A stretch of 64,000 nucleotides of DNA, taken from positions 31,401 through 95,400 of the forward strand of contig CP144170.1 in assembly GCA_039636785.1 (NCBI GenBank), given 5' to 3'. Source of the DNA: Micrococcaceae bacterium Sec5.7. Its GTDB lineage: Bacteria > Actinomycetota > Actinomycetes > Actinomycetales > Micrococcaceae. Every line of letters begins with the position of its first letter. Within the stretch, counting starts at the first letter, position 1. Shown here one piece after another: positions 16,385 through 25,824 of the stretch. The notes under the pieces were generated by a model. The model saw nothing but the letters and a program-made list of their open reading frames with translations, was not told the DNA's origin and did not search any database. Made by a program: the position numbers and the translations under genes.

Positions 16385-16731
16385 CACACACTTTGCGGCG
16401 CCTCAGGAGCTATGCACTTCTCCAGATCTCTTCATCCCGAGTGGATTTGATGCATCTGCAGGGCCTGACTGTTCGGCAGATAGCTGACCTCTGCGGGGGC
16501 GGTGGGGCCTCAGACCGACATATCCGGATTCACAAGGGCCCGGCCCTCGGGTTCCAAGTGAAGCATGGGAGTGCAACAGCCCAAGGTTGAGCGCTTTCAG
16601 CGGATCAGCAGCCTCTTGGGAGGTTGTCCATGCGCACTCGTCGGCGCTACGGCAGCGGGCCTGGCCCCTGAAAACCACCAACACTAAACGAACCGCACAG
16701 CTACGCCAGACGATAGGGTCATTCTTCGATC

Positions 16732-16786
16732 TGCCCCAACTTGGATGAGACAACCAACCTCAATTTGTCTCATTCAAGTTGGGGCA
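16732..16786. repeat. 22-bp inverted repeat, arms separated by 11 bases
   Basis: The left arm TGCCCCAACTTGGATGAGAC plus AA pairs with TTGTCTCATTCAAGTTGGGG plus CA, with one mismatch. The spacer is 11 bases. No coding gene ends immediately at it, so a simple terminator role is not obvious. The GAGACAA ... TTGTCTC core resembles a dimeric protein-binding or site-specific recombination site. Confidence 0.7.
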
Positions 16787-16827
16787 ACCCCTCGATTCAG
16801 ACACTCGCTGCCTCAAGTTATCTGAGA

Positions 16828-16840
16828 CAGGACAATTGAG
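16828..16840 (+). repeat. CAGGACAATTGAG repeat, copy 2
   Basis: This is an exact 13-base match to 1594-1606, here inside TGAGACAGGACAATTGAG. Confidence 0.45.
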
Positions 16841-17155
16841 CCTTTCAGAGCCCACCAGGCTGTCCTTCACTTACCTGGACGCCTTTCCCTCGGCTCACCC
16901 ACCGCGCCTTTTCCGCCCGGTCACGGGCATCTCAGAAACCATGCCGTGGTCCCTGCCGGCAGCCGGAACAGATCATGCGCTGCACTCACCTGGTCTTTGC
17001 ACTGACCATGCCGGGCAGGTTCCATGCACCGGATAGCCCCACCCATCAGCGTTCTCCTGCCCGGGACATGCACGGCGCAACAAAGAATGGGTTGGCGGAA
17101 TGATCCGCCCACCCATCTCCTTTTGAAGCTCCCCGGGATCCTGACCCGGTGTTAT

Positions 17156-17860
17156 CTACTCTGAGTGCTCAGCGTGGTCGTCGTGGACATAATCATCAAT
17201 CGTCGGTGGATTGGCCGGAGTCAACACCGGACGCGGGAGTTCCGGGACCGAGCCCGAAACGGGAGCGGTGAAAGCGGCAACCTCCCAGCCTGCAGCTGCC
17301 TTCTGCACGATCACCATTTTGGTGAAGGGCTCGAAGGATTCCGGCACTGCCCCCTCAGCTGCAGTGCTGATCCGGTACCTTGCCAGCACTGTCACCAACC
17401 CCTTGCTGAGGTCCTGGCTTTGCACGATTTCCAGATCATCGATGATGGCCTGGCGCACGATTCGCGCCTGCACGATCTCATTCCATCCACGATCGCTTCC
17501 CTCCTGGCCGTACATGGATCGCAGCTCGGAGCCATAGGTTGCGGTCGTGAACCTGGTGGCCCGTTCCACCCAGGAGACGGCGGTGGAATCGTCCCAGCGT
17601 TGGCCGGTGTAGGCCAGGATGAAGCTCTGGACGGTTCCCAGGACTGCCGCCTCATCGGTGGGAAGCAGGTCCTGGGAAAGGTTGGGATCCTTGCGCGGTG
17701 TGGCCGGGGTAGCCGGCGCAGCATCCGATGCCGGGCTTTCCACCGCAGTGGCCGGCGGCTCTTCTGCCGGCGGGGTGCTGGCCTTGGATACGGCACCGAT
17801 GATCATGAAGGCGATGGCTATGGCCAGCACGGCCACGATGATGATGGTTTTCTTTGTCAC
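17156..17860 (-). CDS. Membrane-anchored T4SS-associated protein, unknown family
   Basis: The 234-residue product has an N-terminal membrane helix (about residues 5-24), then a Pro/Ala/Thr-rich linker (about 27-60). An extracytoplasmic domain with an NTF2-like look follows (EAAVLGTVQSFILAYTGQRW ... VTVLARYRISTAAEG ... TKMVIVQKAAAGWEVAAF). The tail is acidic and His-rich. The domain order resembles VirB8/TcpC-type assembly proteins, but the sequence alone does not prove it. It is the last gene of the leftward conjugation operon, 18 bases after the hydrolase gene. Confidence 0.6.
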   Translation of the reverse strand: MTKKTIIIVAVLAIAIAFMIIGAVSKASTPPAEEPPATAVESPASDAAPATPATPRKDPNLSQDLLPTDEAAVLGTVQSFILAYTGQRWDDSTAVSWVERATRFTTATYGSELRSMYGQEGSDRGWNEIVQARIVRQAIIDDLEIVQSQDLSKGLVTVLARYRISTAAEGAVPESFEPFTKMVIVQKAAAGWEVAAFTAPVSGSVPELPRPVLTPANPPTIDDYVHDDHAEHSE

Positions 17861-17878
17861 GGGGATTGCCTTTCAAGA

Positions 17879-19450
17879 TCAGCCGTCGATGAAGGTGAAG
17901 TATTCGCTGCCGGGGTTCCAATCAACGGGGTGCAGCAGTGTGCCGGCTGAGGGGTTCAGTGCGCTGTACATCATTCCGTCGCCGGCGTAGATCCCTACAT
18001 GGGACCAATGGTTGGTTCCATCGGGGATCTGAACGACAAGATCTCCAGGCTGCGGGTTGGTGGTTTTCTTACCCACCTCCCATTGCTCCGTGCGCGGGAT
18101 CCCCTGGATGCCGGCCTTGCTCAGCGCCCACAGGACATAGCCGGAGCAGTCCCAGGCTTTGAAGTCGGTTCCGCCCCAGACATAGCTCCCGCCCAGGCCC
18201 TCACGGGCAGCAGCAATGATTTTGCCCCTTGCTGATGAGTCAGCCCCGGGCAGCGGCTTACCGGCGCCGAAGTCCTGGCCGGGGGTGCACCCGGTGTTGC
18301 CGCCGCCGCCAAGCCGGGCCAGCAAGGCCCGCGCAACAGGCTCCCATTTGCTGTAGGCATCGGGGACTCCCGAGCGCTGGACGGCCTGGGCCGCGTCGTT
18401 GAGGCTCAGTTGTTCCCATCCAGGAATCTGCAGCAGGCCGGGCGGCCAGTTGCCTGGGGAATCGTGGATCCCCCAAAACTTCAGCGCTGACTCTTCCGGA
18501 TTCATCAGATCCGCCACGGTCCCCCAGCCTTGTGAGGGGCGCTGCTGGACCAGGCCCACTGAGTCATGATCAGAGCCGACGGCGTCGTGAGCCACGCTGA
18601 GCGATTCCGGCACGGAGGCGTTCGCATACATTCTGAAGTTGGACTCCTGCAGTGCCGTCATCAGGAATACGAGGACGCCTTTTTCGTTGACGCCTGCGGC
18701 CCGTCCTGCTTTGACCGCCCGCTCGGCGTAGCCAAGCTTGGTTGCGTTCAGCTCGATGGTGATTCCTGCTGTCGTCGTGCCGGTGAATCCCGTCTGGGCT
18801 GCCGGCGCGGGTTCCTCGGGCTGGCCGACGGTGACGGTGCCAGGTCCGGATCCGTTGCTCCCGAGGGTGACTCCCCTGGATTTCATGAAGGCAACGGGAT
18901 CCACGATCGCCCCGTTGACATGGACCTCAAAGTGCAAGTGTGGTCCGGAGGACATTCCCGTGCTCCCGACGTTTGCCAGGGGCTGGCCTGCGCGGACTTT
19001 GTCGCCCTTGCGCACTTTCGTGGATCCGTCCTGGGCGTGCCAGTACCAGATCTGCACGCCATCGCCGGCGTCGATGATGATGCCGTTGCCGGTGTCTCCT
19101 CCGGGGTTGGTGTCGCCGTTTCCGTAGGCTGCCACGACGGTTCCCCCGGAGGCGGAAAGGAAGGGCGTGCCATCCGGCGGTGCAATGTCCTGTCCGTTAT
19201 GGAATGACCCTGCTCCGGCGACCGGCGCAGGCCTGGGCCCATACGGGGAAGTCAGCGGGCCCTCAACCGGGTTGGTCCAGCCGCCTGCGCTGATCGATCC
19301 GCCGATGGTGCAGATGTCCGTGCCTGAGCCGCTGCTCTTGCTCAGCACGGCACCGACCAGAATGACCGGCAACGAGGCGACGCAGCCGGCCAGGATCAGG
19401 ACCAGGGCGAGAATGCCGGCGACGAGAGCTTTCTTGTTTGTCTTGTCCAT
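17879..19450 (-). CDS. Three-domain peptidoglycan hydrolase (M23, lysozyme-like, NlpC/P60)
   Basis: A 523-residue protein with an N-terminal membrane helix. An M23 metallopeptidase domain holds H84/D88 (FHNGQD) and H171/H173 (PHLHFE). A middle lytic-transglycosylase-like domain has a candidate catalytic Glu in TALQESNF and the block SVGLVQQRPSQGWG. The C-terminal NlpC/P60 domain has Cys435 (WDCSGYVLWAL) and His484 (HWSHVGIYAG). It should open the cell wall so the conjugation channel can pass, the role of VirB1-like proteins in Gram-positive systems. Combining endopeptidase and glycan-cleaving modules in one chain makes it able to cut both parts of peptidoglycan. Confidence 0.88.
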   Translation of the reverse strand: MDKTNKKALVAGILALVLILAGCVASLPVILVGAVLSKSSGSGTDICTIGGSISAGGWTNPVEGPLTSPYGPRPAPVAGAGSFHNGQDIAPPDGTPFLSASGGTVVAAYGNGDTNPGGDTGNGIIIDAGDGVQIWYWHAQDGSTKVRKGDKVRAGQPLANVGSTGMSSGPHLHFEVHVNGAIVDPVAFMKSRGVTLGSNGSGPGTVTVGQPEEPAPAAQTGFTGTTTAGITIELNATKLGYAERAVKAGRAAGVNEKGVLVFLMTALQESNFRMYANASVPESLSVAHDAVGSDHDSVGLVQQRPSQGWGTVADLMNPEESALKFWGIHDSPGNWPPGLLQIPGWEQLSLNDAAQAVQRSGVPDAYSKWEPVARALLARLGGGGNTGCTPGQDFGAGKPLPGADSSARGKIIAAAREGLGGSYVWGGTDFKAWDCSGYVLWALSKAGIQGIPRTEQWEVGKKTTNPQPGDLVVQIPDGTNHWSHVGIYAGDGMMYSALNPSAGTLLHPVDWNPGSEYFTFIDG

Positions 19451-19462
19451 GCTTTGACAGGC

Positions 19463-21403
19463 TCAGCCGTTGGCCCTGCGGGCCGCGGCCCGCTCTTCGT
19501 ATCTGTTGGCCTGCTGGGTGCCTTTGGCGAGCCGGGCCCTGAGCTTCTCAGCCCGGTCAGAGGATTGCTGGGCTGCCAGCTTTTCGCGCAGCTGCGATTC
19601 CTTGGCTTCCAGCCGGGGGCGGCTGATGTGCCGGCCCTGTGATTGCCGGTTGTCGACGGCATCCAGCTTCGTGTGGATCCGTTCCTTCTTCCGCTCCAGC
19701 TGCTCATCGGCTTTGGAGACTTTCTGGCGGAGACTTTCGTTCCGGGCCGTGCGTCGGGTCGGTTCATGCGTGACCCGCCGCGTTGCTTCCTTAGCTTTTT
19801 CTGCGAAGGCCTGGGCCTTGGGTATGACAACGGTTGCGACCTGGACGCCCTTGGCGACCGGGGCCAGGCCCGGGACTTTCGACGCTGCGCTCAGTACCTT
19901 TTGCAGTTTGGGGCCGCCTGCCGTTTTCACAGCCTTGCTGGCTGCGGTCCCCGCTACACCGGCACCGGATACCGCTGTACTGAGACCACCGCCCTTCGCT
20001 TGACTGGACAGAGCATTCGAGGTCTTGATCGATTGCGCCGTCCGGACTGCCTGCTGCGTGCCCTTGATGACCTGGCGTCCGTTGACCGGCTGAGAGGCGC
20101 CACTGTTCTTTGCCCCCATGAAGGAGGACATCTTGGCCGCCACCTTGTTACCCCAGGCGAGCAGCCTCTTCCGGAATGAGAAGATCAACACCGCCCCGCC
20201 GATGTACAGAAATCCGAGCAGGACGAACTTGTTGGGGCCGAGGCTGTCCAGGGCGTTCATGATCTCGATGACGAACCTCAGGTAGAGAACCAGAACGGCC
20301 AGGGAAGCCACCATCATGGCCAGGGACGCTGCCACGGCCGCGAGATCCTGCCAGAATCCGCCTCGCTCCTCCCCTGGCAGCAAGGCAGCGTAGCCGGAGG
20401 GTATGAGCTTGATGACCCGGAATCCCAGATACACCACGGTGGCGATCAGTACGAGGCCCAGGACCATCGCCATGATGACCAGGAGCAACATGCTGAGCAT
20501 CACGCCGCCGAGGACGTTGATCTGCCCTGAGGGATGCTCGATGAAGAATTTCGCCTCAGGATCGCAGGCAGCGACCGCATCCCGGACGCGGTTATCCCCC
20601 GAATCCCCGGTTTTGACTTCCTTCATCTTGGTGTCGAAAACTGACTCGCATTCGCCCGTGAGCTTCTTCCCGAAGCTGACGTACATCGCCGGCTCCCTCA
20701 TGAAAATATCGGTCAGCTGCTGATTGAAGGACTGGTCGATCACGTCCTGGGCGGTGAGACCTGCGGCCGTCTGGTTAGCCCCATCCGTGGCAATGGCCAC
20801 CGCCACCTGGCCACCGCCGTTTATCGACTTTTTGAGCCATCCGTTTTCACCCAGGATGGTCGTGGCCGGGTTCGCCAGGATCCCCGTGAGCAAAGCCGCC
20901 ACGATCGCAGTCGTGACCAGGTTGATGGACCCGTGGGAGTACCTTCCCTTGGCGATCTGCCAGCCGTAGACCAGGCCGCTGAGGGCAAGGGCGAACGGAA
21001 TCCAGTTCAGGCCACCAAAGAGCGTCTGGACGGTGACGGCGAAGCCTTCCAAAGGTGAGGTGACAACAGTTACCCATTCGAAGGAAAGCAGCCACTTAAA
21101 AAACCACATAACGAAGTTCAGGGAGTCGGTCAGAAAAGGCCACAGGATGTCCACATAGATTCCGATGGCCATTTTCGACATGTTGTCCATGCCCCCGCGG
21201 TCGAACGGAAGCACTTTGTACTTCTCCGCCGGCACGCCATGAGAGTCCTGGACACCGCCCAGCTGGTTGGCGTCGGGGTTTTGCGGATCCTCCGCATGGG
21301 CTTCCGGAGCTGCCAGGATCAACAGGGCTGTCACCAGGCACAGTGCGGTGATGACCCGAAGTAGCAGCGGCCTGGCCAGGACATAGGCTGCAGCTCTGCT
21401 CAC
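19463..21403 (-). CDS. VirB6/TrbL-like polytopic membrane protein of the T4SS
   Basis: The 646-residue product has a signal-like start ending in AAPEAHAE. About seven hydrophobic helices lie between residues 85 and 420. The cytoplasmic tail of about 200 residues is very basic and Ala-rich, with coiled-coil character (TARNESLRQKVSKADEQLER). This is the architecture of the pore-forming VirB6-like subunit in actinobacterial conjugation systems. Its start overlaps the end of the VirB4-like gene by four bases, so the two are coupled. Confidence 0.75.
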   Translation of the reverse strand: MSRAAAYVLARPLLLRVITALCLVTALLILAAPEAHAEDPQNPDANQLGGVQDSHGVPAEKYKVLPFDRGGMDNMSKMAIGIYVDILWPFLTDSLNFVMWFFKWLLSFEWVTVVTSPLEGFAVTVQTLFGGLNWIPFALALSGLVYGWQIAKGRYSHGSINLVTTAIVAALLTGILANPATTILGENGWLKKSINGGGQVAVAIATDGANQTAAGLTAQDVIDQSFNQQLTDIFMREPAMYVSFGKKLTGECESVFDTKMKEVKTGDSGDNRVRDAVAACDPEAKFFIEHPSGQINVLGGVMLSMLLLVIMAMVLGLVLIATVVYLGFRVIKLIPSGYAALLPGEERGGFWQDLAAVAASLAMMVASLAVLVLYLRFVIEIMNALDSLGPNKFVLLGFLYIGGAVLIFSFRKRLLAWGNKVAAKMSSFMGAKNSGASQPVNGRQVIKGTQQAVRTAQSIKTSNALSSQAKGGGLSTAVSGAGVAGTAASKAVKTAGGPKLQKVLSAASKVPGLAPVAKGVQVATVVIPKAQAFAEKAKEATRRVTHEPTRRTARNESLRQKVSKADEQLERKKERIHTKLDAVDNRQSQGRHISRPRLEAKESQLREKLAAQQSSDRAEKLRARLAKGTQQANRYEERAAARRANG

Positions 21404-23889
21404 GCGGCATCCGCATCGGGAGTGGAGAGGATCGCCTGGTAACGCTCATCCCGTGCCGGGCGCAGGATCTGCAGCTTGCCGTATCGCTGGGCGGCGTCCC
21501 GCATGAGTCCTTCGCCTTCCCTCCCGGGCAGGACCTTGTTGTTTTCATCCATCGGTGACAGATCGGTTGTGACAAGCTCAACCAGATCTTCATCAGTTGA
21601 GTCCAGCCCGAGCCAGTCCAAGGCGCGGATGGCAAGGTTGCGGTCGGTGTGCCTCATGACGATGCGCACCGGGATGAGACCACGGACGACTTCGTTGCCG
21701 AAATCCTCCTGGGCGTCATGGCTGCCCAGTCCGATGGCTGCCTTGTGTTTACGTCCTTCCCTGACGAAGGTCTCGACAACGTAGATGCCTTCCGTTGAGA
21801 GGGTGATGTGGTGGGCTTCGTCGACGATGAACAAGGACAGCTGGCTGACGTCCCTGAAACAAAACTCCTTGCCGATGCGGGCCATGAGTGCGTACAGGCT
21901 TCGGCCGAAGATCTTCTCCACGGACAGCTGGGCGAACAGGTGGGCGTTACCCAGTTCCGCAGCGCTGGGAAGTTCGGTGCCCCTCGTGCACATGACGATG
22001 CCCTTGGCGTCTAGCGGCAGCGGCGGCAGGGTCCCGTCGAAGAGTACTTTCCCGAGTTTTTTCCTGGCGAAGGCATTCATCCGCCTGGCCAGCTCTTTGG
22101 CTCCATCAAGCTGGCAGTCAGTGCTGAGGTGTTTGAGGACACCTCCGAGAGATTCGATGCCTTCCTGAAGGAGGTAATCCTTGTCCATGACTTCGGAAAG
22201 GATGATCCCCATGTCATCGGTCGGGGCAATGTTCAGCAAGGTGGTGAACACTGTCTCGACCATGGAAGCGCCGGTCAGGGCACCGAAGATCCTCAGCGGG
22301 TCCAGGGAGTACTGGGGGTTGGCGATTTCCAGCGAAATGCAGTCGGTTACCGAAGCCCCGAAGTGGGCCCATTCCATCGTTCCGGATCGGTCTATGACGA
22401 ATATGGAGCCGTTTCTGTCGATGACGTCGCCGGCTTGTTTTTTGAGGAAGAAGGATTTTCCCGCGCCCAGCTCGGCGCAAACCCCAAATGAACCTGACTT
22501 GTTTCCGATCATGGATCCCCCGATGTCCAGGAGCACAGGTGTCTGGCGTTCGGTGGAGATGTTCATCGCGACAAGGCTTCCCTTGGTGGCACCGAGTTCT
22601 GTTGATGCGAGAGGAATTGCGCCTGCAAGATCCCGTCCCGTTGTCAGCTGCGCATATTCGCGTACCTGGCGGGAGGTGGGGATCCCTACCTGCATCCCCC
22701 ACCACAGCTCTTCCTGTCCGCCCAGTGGAGCTTCCAGGACCAGCTCCATGGAGGAATAGAACCTAGCGACCTGATCAGCAAGATCTTTGGCTTCTTGAGC
22801 CGTTCGGGCGCCGACAGCGAAGATCGCTGTCATCTGAACCTTGGTTTCCTTGTCAGAACGGTTGAGAGCGGATTGAAACGCCGAAAGATCCCGGGCGACC
22901 GCGTCCAGTTCTGAGCTTGATCCGGTAATACCCTCGTCGGTGCGCTGCCAGTACTGATCCGCCAGAGTCGCTTCTGCTTTGGTGTTCTGCCTTTTTGCAA
23001 TGTCAGCGCCTGTGATTGTCAGGCGGAGTACAAAGTCGACGTCCAGGGGAAGGGAATCAGCCAGGTACAGCCATTCCGTGCCGGGGAACATCATTCCCCC
23101 CTTGGGTGTTGCCGATACGGCCTGCAGCACCTGGTAGGACGGCGTATCCGACGCGGCCACCTTGAGGTACCTGCGCTCGAAGGGGTTCCTGATCTTGCCC
23201 TCCCCCACGTCGCTCTGCCCGGCCTCATCCAACCAAGGGTTGGGTATGGACGATCCCATCTGGATGATCTCCTCAGTCACATCGCCGCCGAGAGTGGATG
23301 TCGGCACCCGTCCGTCTGCCCCCAGGCCGCGCTGCTCATGGTGAATACCCATCCAGATGTGCTCTGCCGGCGTTGCCTTCCTGGGCTTGAACACTGACGG
23401 GATGAGCTTCTCGATTTGATCGGCTTTTTGCTGATACGAATCGATCATCTTGGCCGACGGGACGATCTGAGGAAGTGCGAGCATCTCAGCGAATTCGTGC
23501 TGAAAGACACCTATCGCTTGCTGAAGGGATTCTTTTGGACCAACCTGCAGCGGAACCGAAAGCCAGAATGCCCGAGTACCCAGCCGGATGTCTTCCAGAG
23601 CATTCAGTGTCTCCAGCACCTCATCTGCCCACGAAGGGTTGGCCTCTAGATCAACGCCCTCGATCATCTGCTCCACAACGGAGGCAGGATCCACATCAGC
23701 AGTGAGGCCGGACAGGAGCGCTTCCCCTTCAAACGCCTGGAACAGCGCCTGGTGCAGAGCCTTGACCGTCTTCTTGATCTTGACCGGGCAATAGCCGTAC
23801 GGAACCGGCTGGAGCCGGAAGGAAGCCCACACCGTGCCGGAACGGGTAAACATCAGGTTCTTTCTCATGGCGGTTGCCGGTGTTCGCAT
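21400..23889 (-). CDS. VirB4-like conjugation ATPase
   Basis: The 829-residue product has a P-loop CAELGAGKSFFLKKQ (about residue 475), a Walker B LFIVDEAHHITLS (about 685), and late motifs around SHDAQEDFGNEVVRGLIPVRIVMRH. This is the layout of VirB4/TraC-type ATPases that energise T4SS assembly. The N-terminal 300 residues form the membrane-binding half. It lies in the usual order, directly after the VirB3-like gene and coupled to the VirB6-like gene. No coupling ATPase (VirD4/TcpA) is present in the window. Confidence 0.85.
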   Translation of the reverse strand: MRTPATAMRKNLMFTRSGTVWASFRLQPVPYGYCPVKIKKTVKALHQALFQAFEGEALLSGLTADVDPASVVEQMIEGVDLEANPSWADEVLETLNALEDIRLGTRAFWLSVPLQVGPKESLQQAIGVFQHEFAEMLALPQIVPSAKMIDSYQQKADQIEKLIPSVFKPRKATPAEHIWMGIHHEQRGLGADGRVPTSTLGGDVTEEIIQMGSSIPNPWLDEAGQSDVGEGKIRNPFERRYLKVAASDTPSYQVLQAVSATPKGGMMFPGTEWLYLADSLPLDVDFVLRLTITGADIAKRQNTKAEATLADQYWQRTDEGITGSSSELDAVARDLSAFQSALNRSDKETKVQMTAIFAVGARTAQEAKDLADQVARFYSSMELVLEAPLGGQEELWWGMQVGIPTSRQVREYAQLTTGRDLAGAIPLASTELGATKGSLVAMNISTERQTPVLLDIGGSMIGNKSGSFGVCAELGAGKSFFLKKQAGDVIDRNGSIFVIDRSGTMEWAHFGASVTDCISLEIANPQYSLDPLRIFGALTGASMVETVFTTLLNIAPTDDMGIILSEVMDKDYLLQEGIESLGGVLKHLSTDCQLDGAKELARRMNAFARKKLGKVLFDGTLPPLPLDAKGIVMCTRGTELPSAAELGNAHLFAQLSVEKIFGRSLYALMARIGKEFCFRDVSQLSLFIVDEAHHITLSTEGIYVVETFVREGRKHKAAIGLGSHDAQEDFGNEVVRGLIPVRIVMRHTDRNLAIRALDWLGLDSTDEDLVELVTTDLSPMDENNKVLPGREGEGLMRDAAQRYGKLQILRPARDERYQAILSTPDADAA

Positions 23890-23898
23890 TCTGTACTC

Positions 23899-24456
23899 CT
23901 ACTTCTGGCTGCTCGACTGAGCCATCAGGCGTTCAATGGCAGTCACTGCACGGTTTTCCCGGTCACTCACCGGTTCGATAACGGCTGGAGCTAGTGCCGG
24001 CGCCTGAGCGGCCGGGTGCGAATCAAGGTGTTGTTGCGGTACCTTCGGCAGGTCAATGTGATGGTCACTGACGATGGTCAGGCCTGAAACGTAGTGGGGC
24101 TTACGGAACTTCAGAGACGCATTGGCGAGCTTGCCGCCGGATGGTGCGCTCCAGGCCCCGAGAGCGCCCGCCGCGATCATGACGGGGTTCCTGTTTTTCG
24201 TCCGGATCATCCCGGCCAGATGGACGGGCACCAGCACAACCACGACCAAGGTGACGAGGTTTCCGATGAGGCCAAAACTGGCCCACATCCCCCACGTAAA
24301 GAGAGCGAGCATGATCATTGCGGCCCCGGTAATGCCCTGGGCCGCTGTGTAAGGTCCGCCGAAAATCTTGGTGCCGTCCGGGAGACGGCCCATCATCAGC
24401 GGATACTTACTTGTCCTGTAAAACCGGACGATCTCATGCTCTTCGTTCTCGCTCAT
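23899..24456 (-). CDS. VirB3/PrgI-like T4SS membrane protein
   Basis: This 185-residue product has two adjacent hydrophobic helices (about residues 37-58 and 62-82) close to the N-terminus. A soluble Pro/Ala-rich tail follows. This is the plan of the PrgI/VirB3 proteins that sit with VirB4. It ends nine bases before the VirB4-like start, the position expected for a VirB3 equivalent. The sequence is not distinctive enough to go beyond topology and order. Confidence 0.65.
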   Translation of the reverse strand: MSENEEHEIVRFYRTSKYPLMMGRLPDGTKIFGGPYTAAQGITGAAMIMLALFTWGMWASFGLIGNLVTLVVVVLVPVHLAGMIRTKNRNPVMIAAGALGAWSAPSGGKLANASLKFRKPHYVSGLTIVSDHHIDLPKVPQQHLDSHPAAQAPALAPAVIEPVSDRENRAVTAIERLMAQSSSQK

Positions 24457-24461
24457 CGCAA

Positions 24462-24806
24462 TCAGACTCCAGAACCAGGACGATCCGGAAGGGACGCCGC
24501 GACGTTCGAGATCGACGTGGGGACGCCTGTAGCGATGGTCTCGTCAATCTTGGTGGAGAACACTCCCAGCCCGCCGCTGACCAGGAAGATCAACGCAGCG
24601 CCGATGACCGCGGCGATAGCAGTCGCCATGATGGCCTTGGTCTTGTAGGCCACTCCCAGCACGATCACGATGGCGGCGATCCATGACGCGCCAACGAGCG
24701 CTCCATTGGCTTCAGCGATCTGGCCGTTGACCAGGCCCCAGAATCCGTTATCTGATGCGGCGCTAACGGAGGTTTTGACGATAAGAGCTTCGGTGGTGAA
24801 GAACAT
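24462..24806 (-). CDS. Small T4SS membrane protein, VirB2-like
   Basis: A 114-residue product with two hydrophobic helices (about residues 39-56 and 60-80) and no other domain. Size, topology and place between TcpC and the VirB3-like gene fit a VirB2/TrbC-type subunit. No clear signal-peptidase site is visible. Assignment is by position and topology. Confidence 0.6.
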   Translation of the reverse strand: MFFTTEALIVKTSVSAASDNGFWGLVNGQIAEANGALVGASWIAAIVIVLGVAYKTKAIMATAIAAVIGAALIFLVSGGLGVFSTKIDETIATGVPTSISNVAASLPDRPGSGV

Positions 24807-24813
24807 GGTTTTC

Positions 24814-25824
24814 CTACTTTCTGGTGGGTGAGGGTGTTGACGTTGGTGCGGTGGCAGCCGGGTCTGTCGTGGTCAGTTCAGTGACCTCCCAGCGGCCGGC
24901 CCTGGCCTCAAGGACCAGGGAGTATTCGGCAGTGAGCTGCTGGCCTTCCACTCCGAGGAGCTGAACTGTTGTCAGCGTCCGAATTGAGGCACCGTCTTCC
25001 GGCGCCTGGACTGGAGGTGTGGAAGCTCTGAACTGCAGGGGTTTCACGCCGGTGAAGGGCGCCGGGCTGACTGCAGTGATCGCAGTCCCAGGGGCCAGGT
25101 ACCGGGTAATGTCACCCGTTCCGGCCAAGTAGGCCTGAAGGAAGCTGGTAATCGACTGGGCAAGAGGATCCGCGGCCGCCACGTTCTGGCTGAAGCCACT
25201 TGATACTTCGGGACGGAGCAGCGGCGACGTCACGACCAGAGGCAGTCCCACTGGTTTGATACCTTCCGGCGTGACCCGCAGACGCACCTGGAAGTAGCGC
25301 TGCGGCCACGTCGAAACAACCTGCCCGTCCTGCGCCTTGGAGGCCTCCCGAACCTCAGCGGCAATCTGAACCTGAACGACTCCGTCCGATGACTTCTGGC
25401 CGATCGAAGCCACCGCCAGGTTCCGGTATTCGAATCCCTTCTCCGGCAGCGAGATCCCACCGATATCCGTGTAGGAGTCCAAACCTGCAGAGTTGTTCCT
25501 GGTGGCAGTGAGCCAGGCAGCAATGTAGGCCTGAGCCATCGACCCGGCGCTCTGGTCAACCGTCGACGCCGTCTGCGTAGCTTTCACCGGCTTCGCCTGG
25601 GCTGTCGGAGTAAACCCACCGGTCACGGCCACCAGAATCAGAGGCCAAATCACCAGGGCCGCCCAGCAACCCAGAGCGATGGCCTTGGTGGACAACGCCT
25701 GGCCCTTCGTCCACGGATTGGTTTCCGGCCGCTTCCCCGAGGTCAGATTCAGACTCCAGCGCTTGGGCTTCGCCTCGGCCGGCGACCGGCTGACCGGCGC
25801 CTTGCCCTTGTTCTGGATCCTCAT
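24814..25824 (-). CDS. TcpC-family conjugal transfer protein
   Basis: The 336-residue product has a basic cytoplasmic N-terminus, one membrane helix (about residues 50-70) and a large outside part. It contains MAQAYIAAWLTATRNN, FQVRLRVTPEGIKPVGLPLV and FLQAYLAGTGDITRYLAPGTAI, which fit the two NTF2-like domains of TcpC/VirB8-type proteins. TcpC multimerises in the membrane and binds hydrolase, coupling and scaffold proteins of Gram-positive conjugation machines. The C-terminus is Thr/Pro-rich. It overlaps the preceding gene by ATGA. Confidence 0.78.
   Translation of the reverse strand: MRIQNKGKAPVSRSPAEAKPKRWSLNLTSGKRPETNPWTKGQALSTKAIALGCWAALVIWPLILVAVTGGFTPTAQAKPVKATQTASTVDQSAGSMAQAYIAAWLTATRNNSAGLDSYTDIGGISLPEKGFEYRNLAVASIGQKSSDGVVQVQIAAEVREASKAQDGQVVSTWPQRYFQVRLRVTPEGIKPVGLPLVVTSPLLRPEVSSGFSQNVAAADPLAQSITSFLQAYLAGTGDITRYLAPGTAITAVSPAPFTGVKPLQFRASTPPVQAPEDGASIRTLTTVQLLGVEGQQLTAEYSLVLEARAGRWEVTELTTTDPAATAPTSTPSPTRK

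Larger units (their letters stand above)
16385..17155. other. Gene-poor region between the transposon and the T4SS operon
   Basis: I see no supported gene here. A short frame near 16447 contains HLQGLTVRQIADLCGG, which looks like a helix-turn-helix remnant but has neither a start signal nor a complete domain. The region holds a strong inverted repeat and the second CAGGACAATTGAG copy. It also receives the 3' end of the leftward T4SS operon. Confidence 0.4.

Noticed and set aside
16403..16753. 116-codon minus-strand frame beside the inverted repeat
   Set aside because: No start signal, no domain, and part of it is made by the repeat itself.
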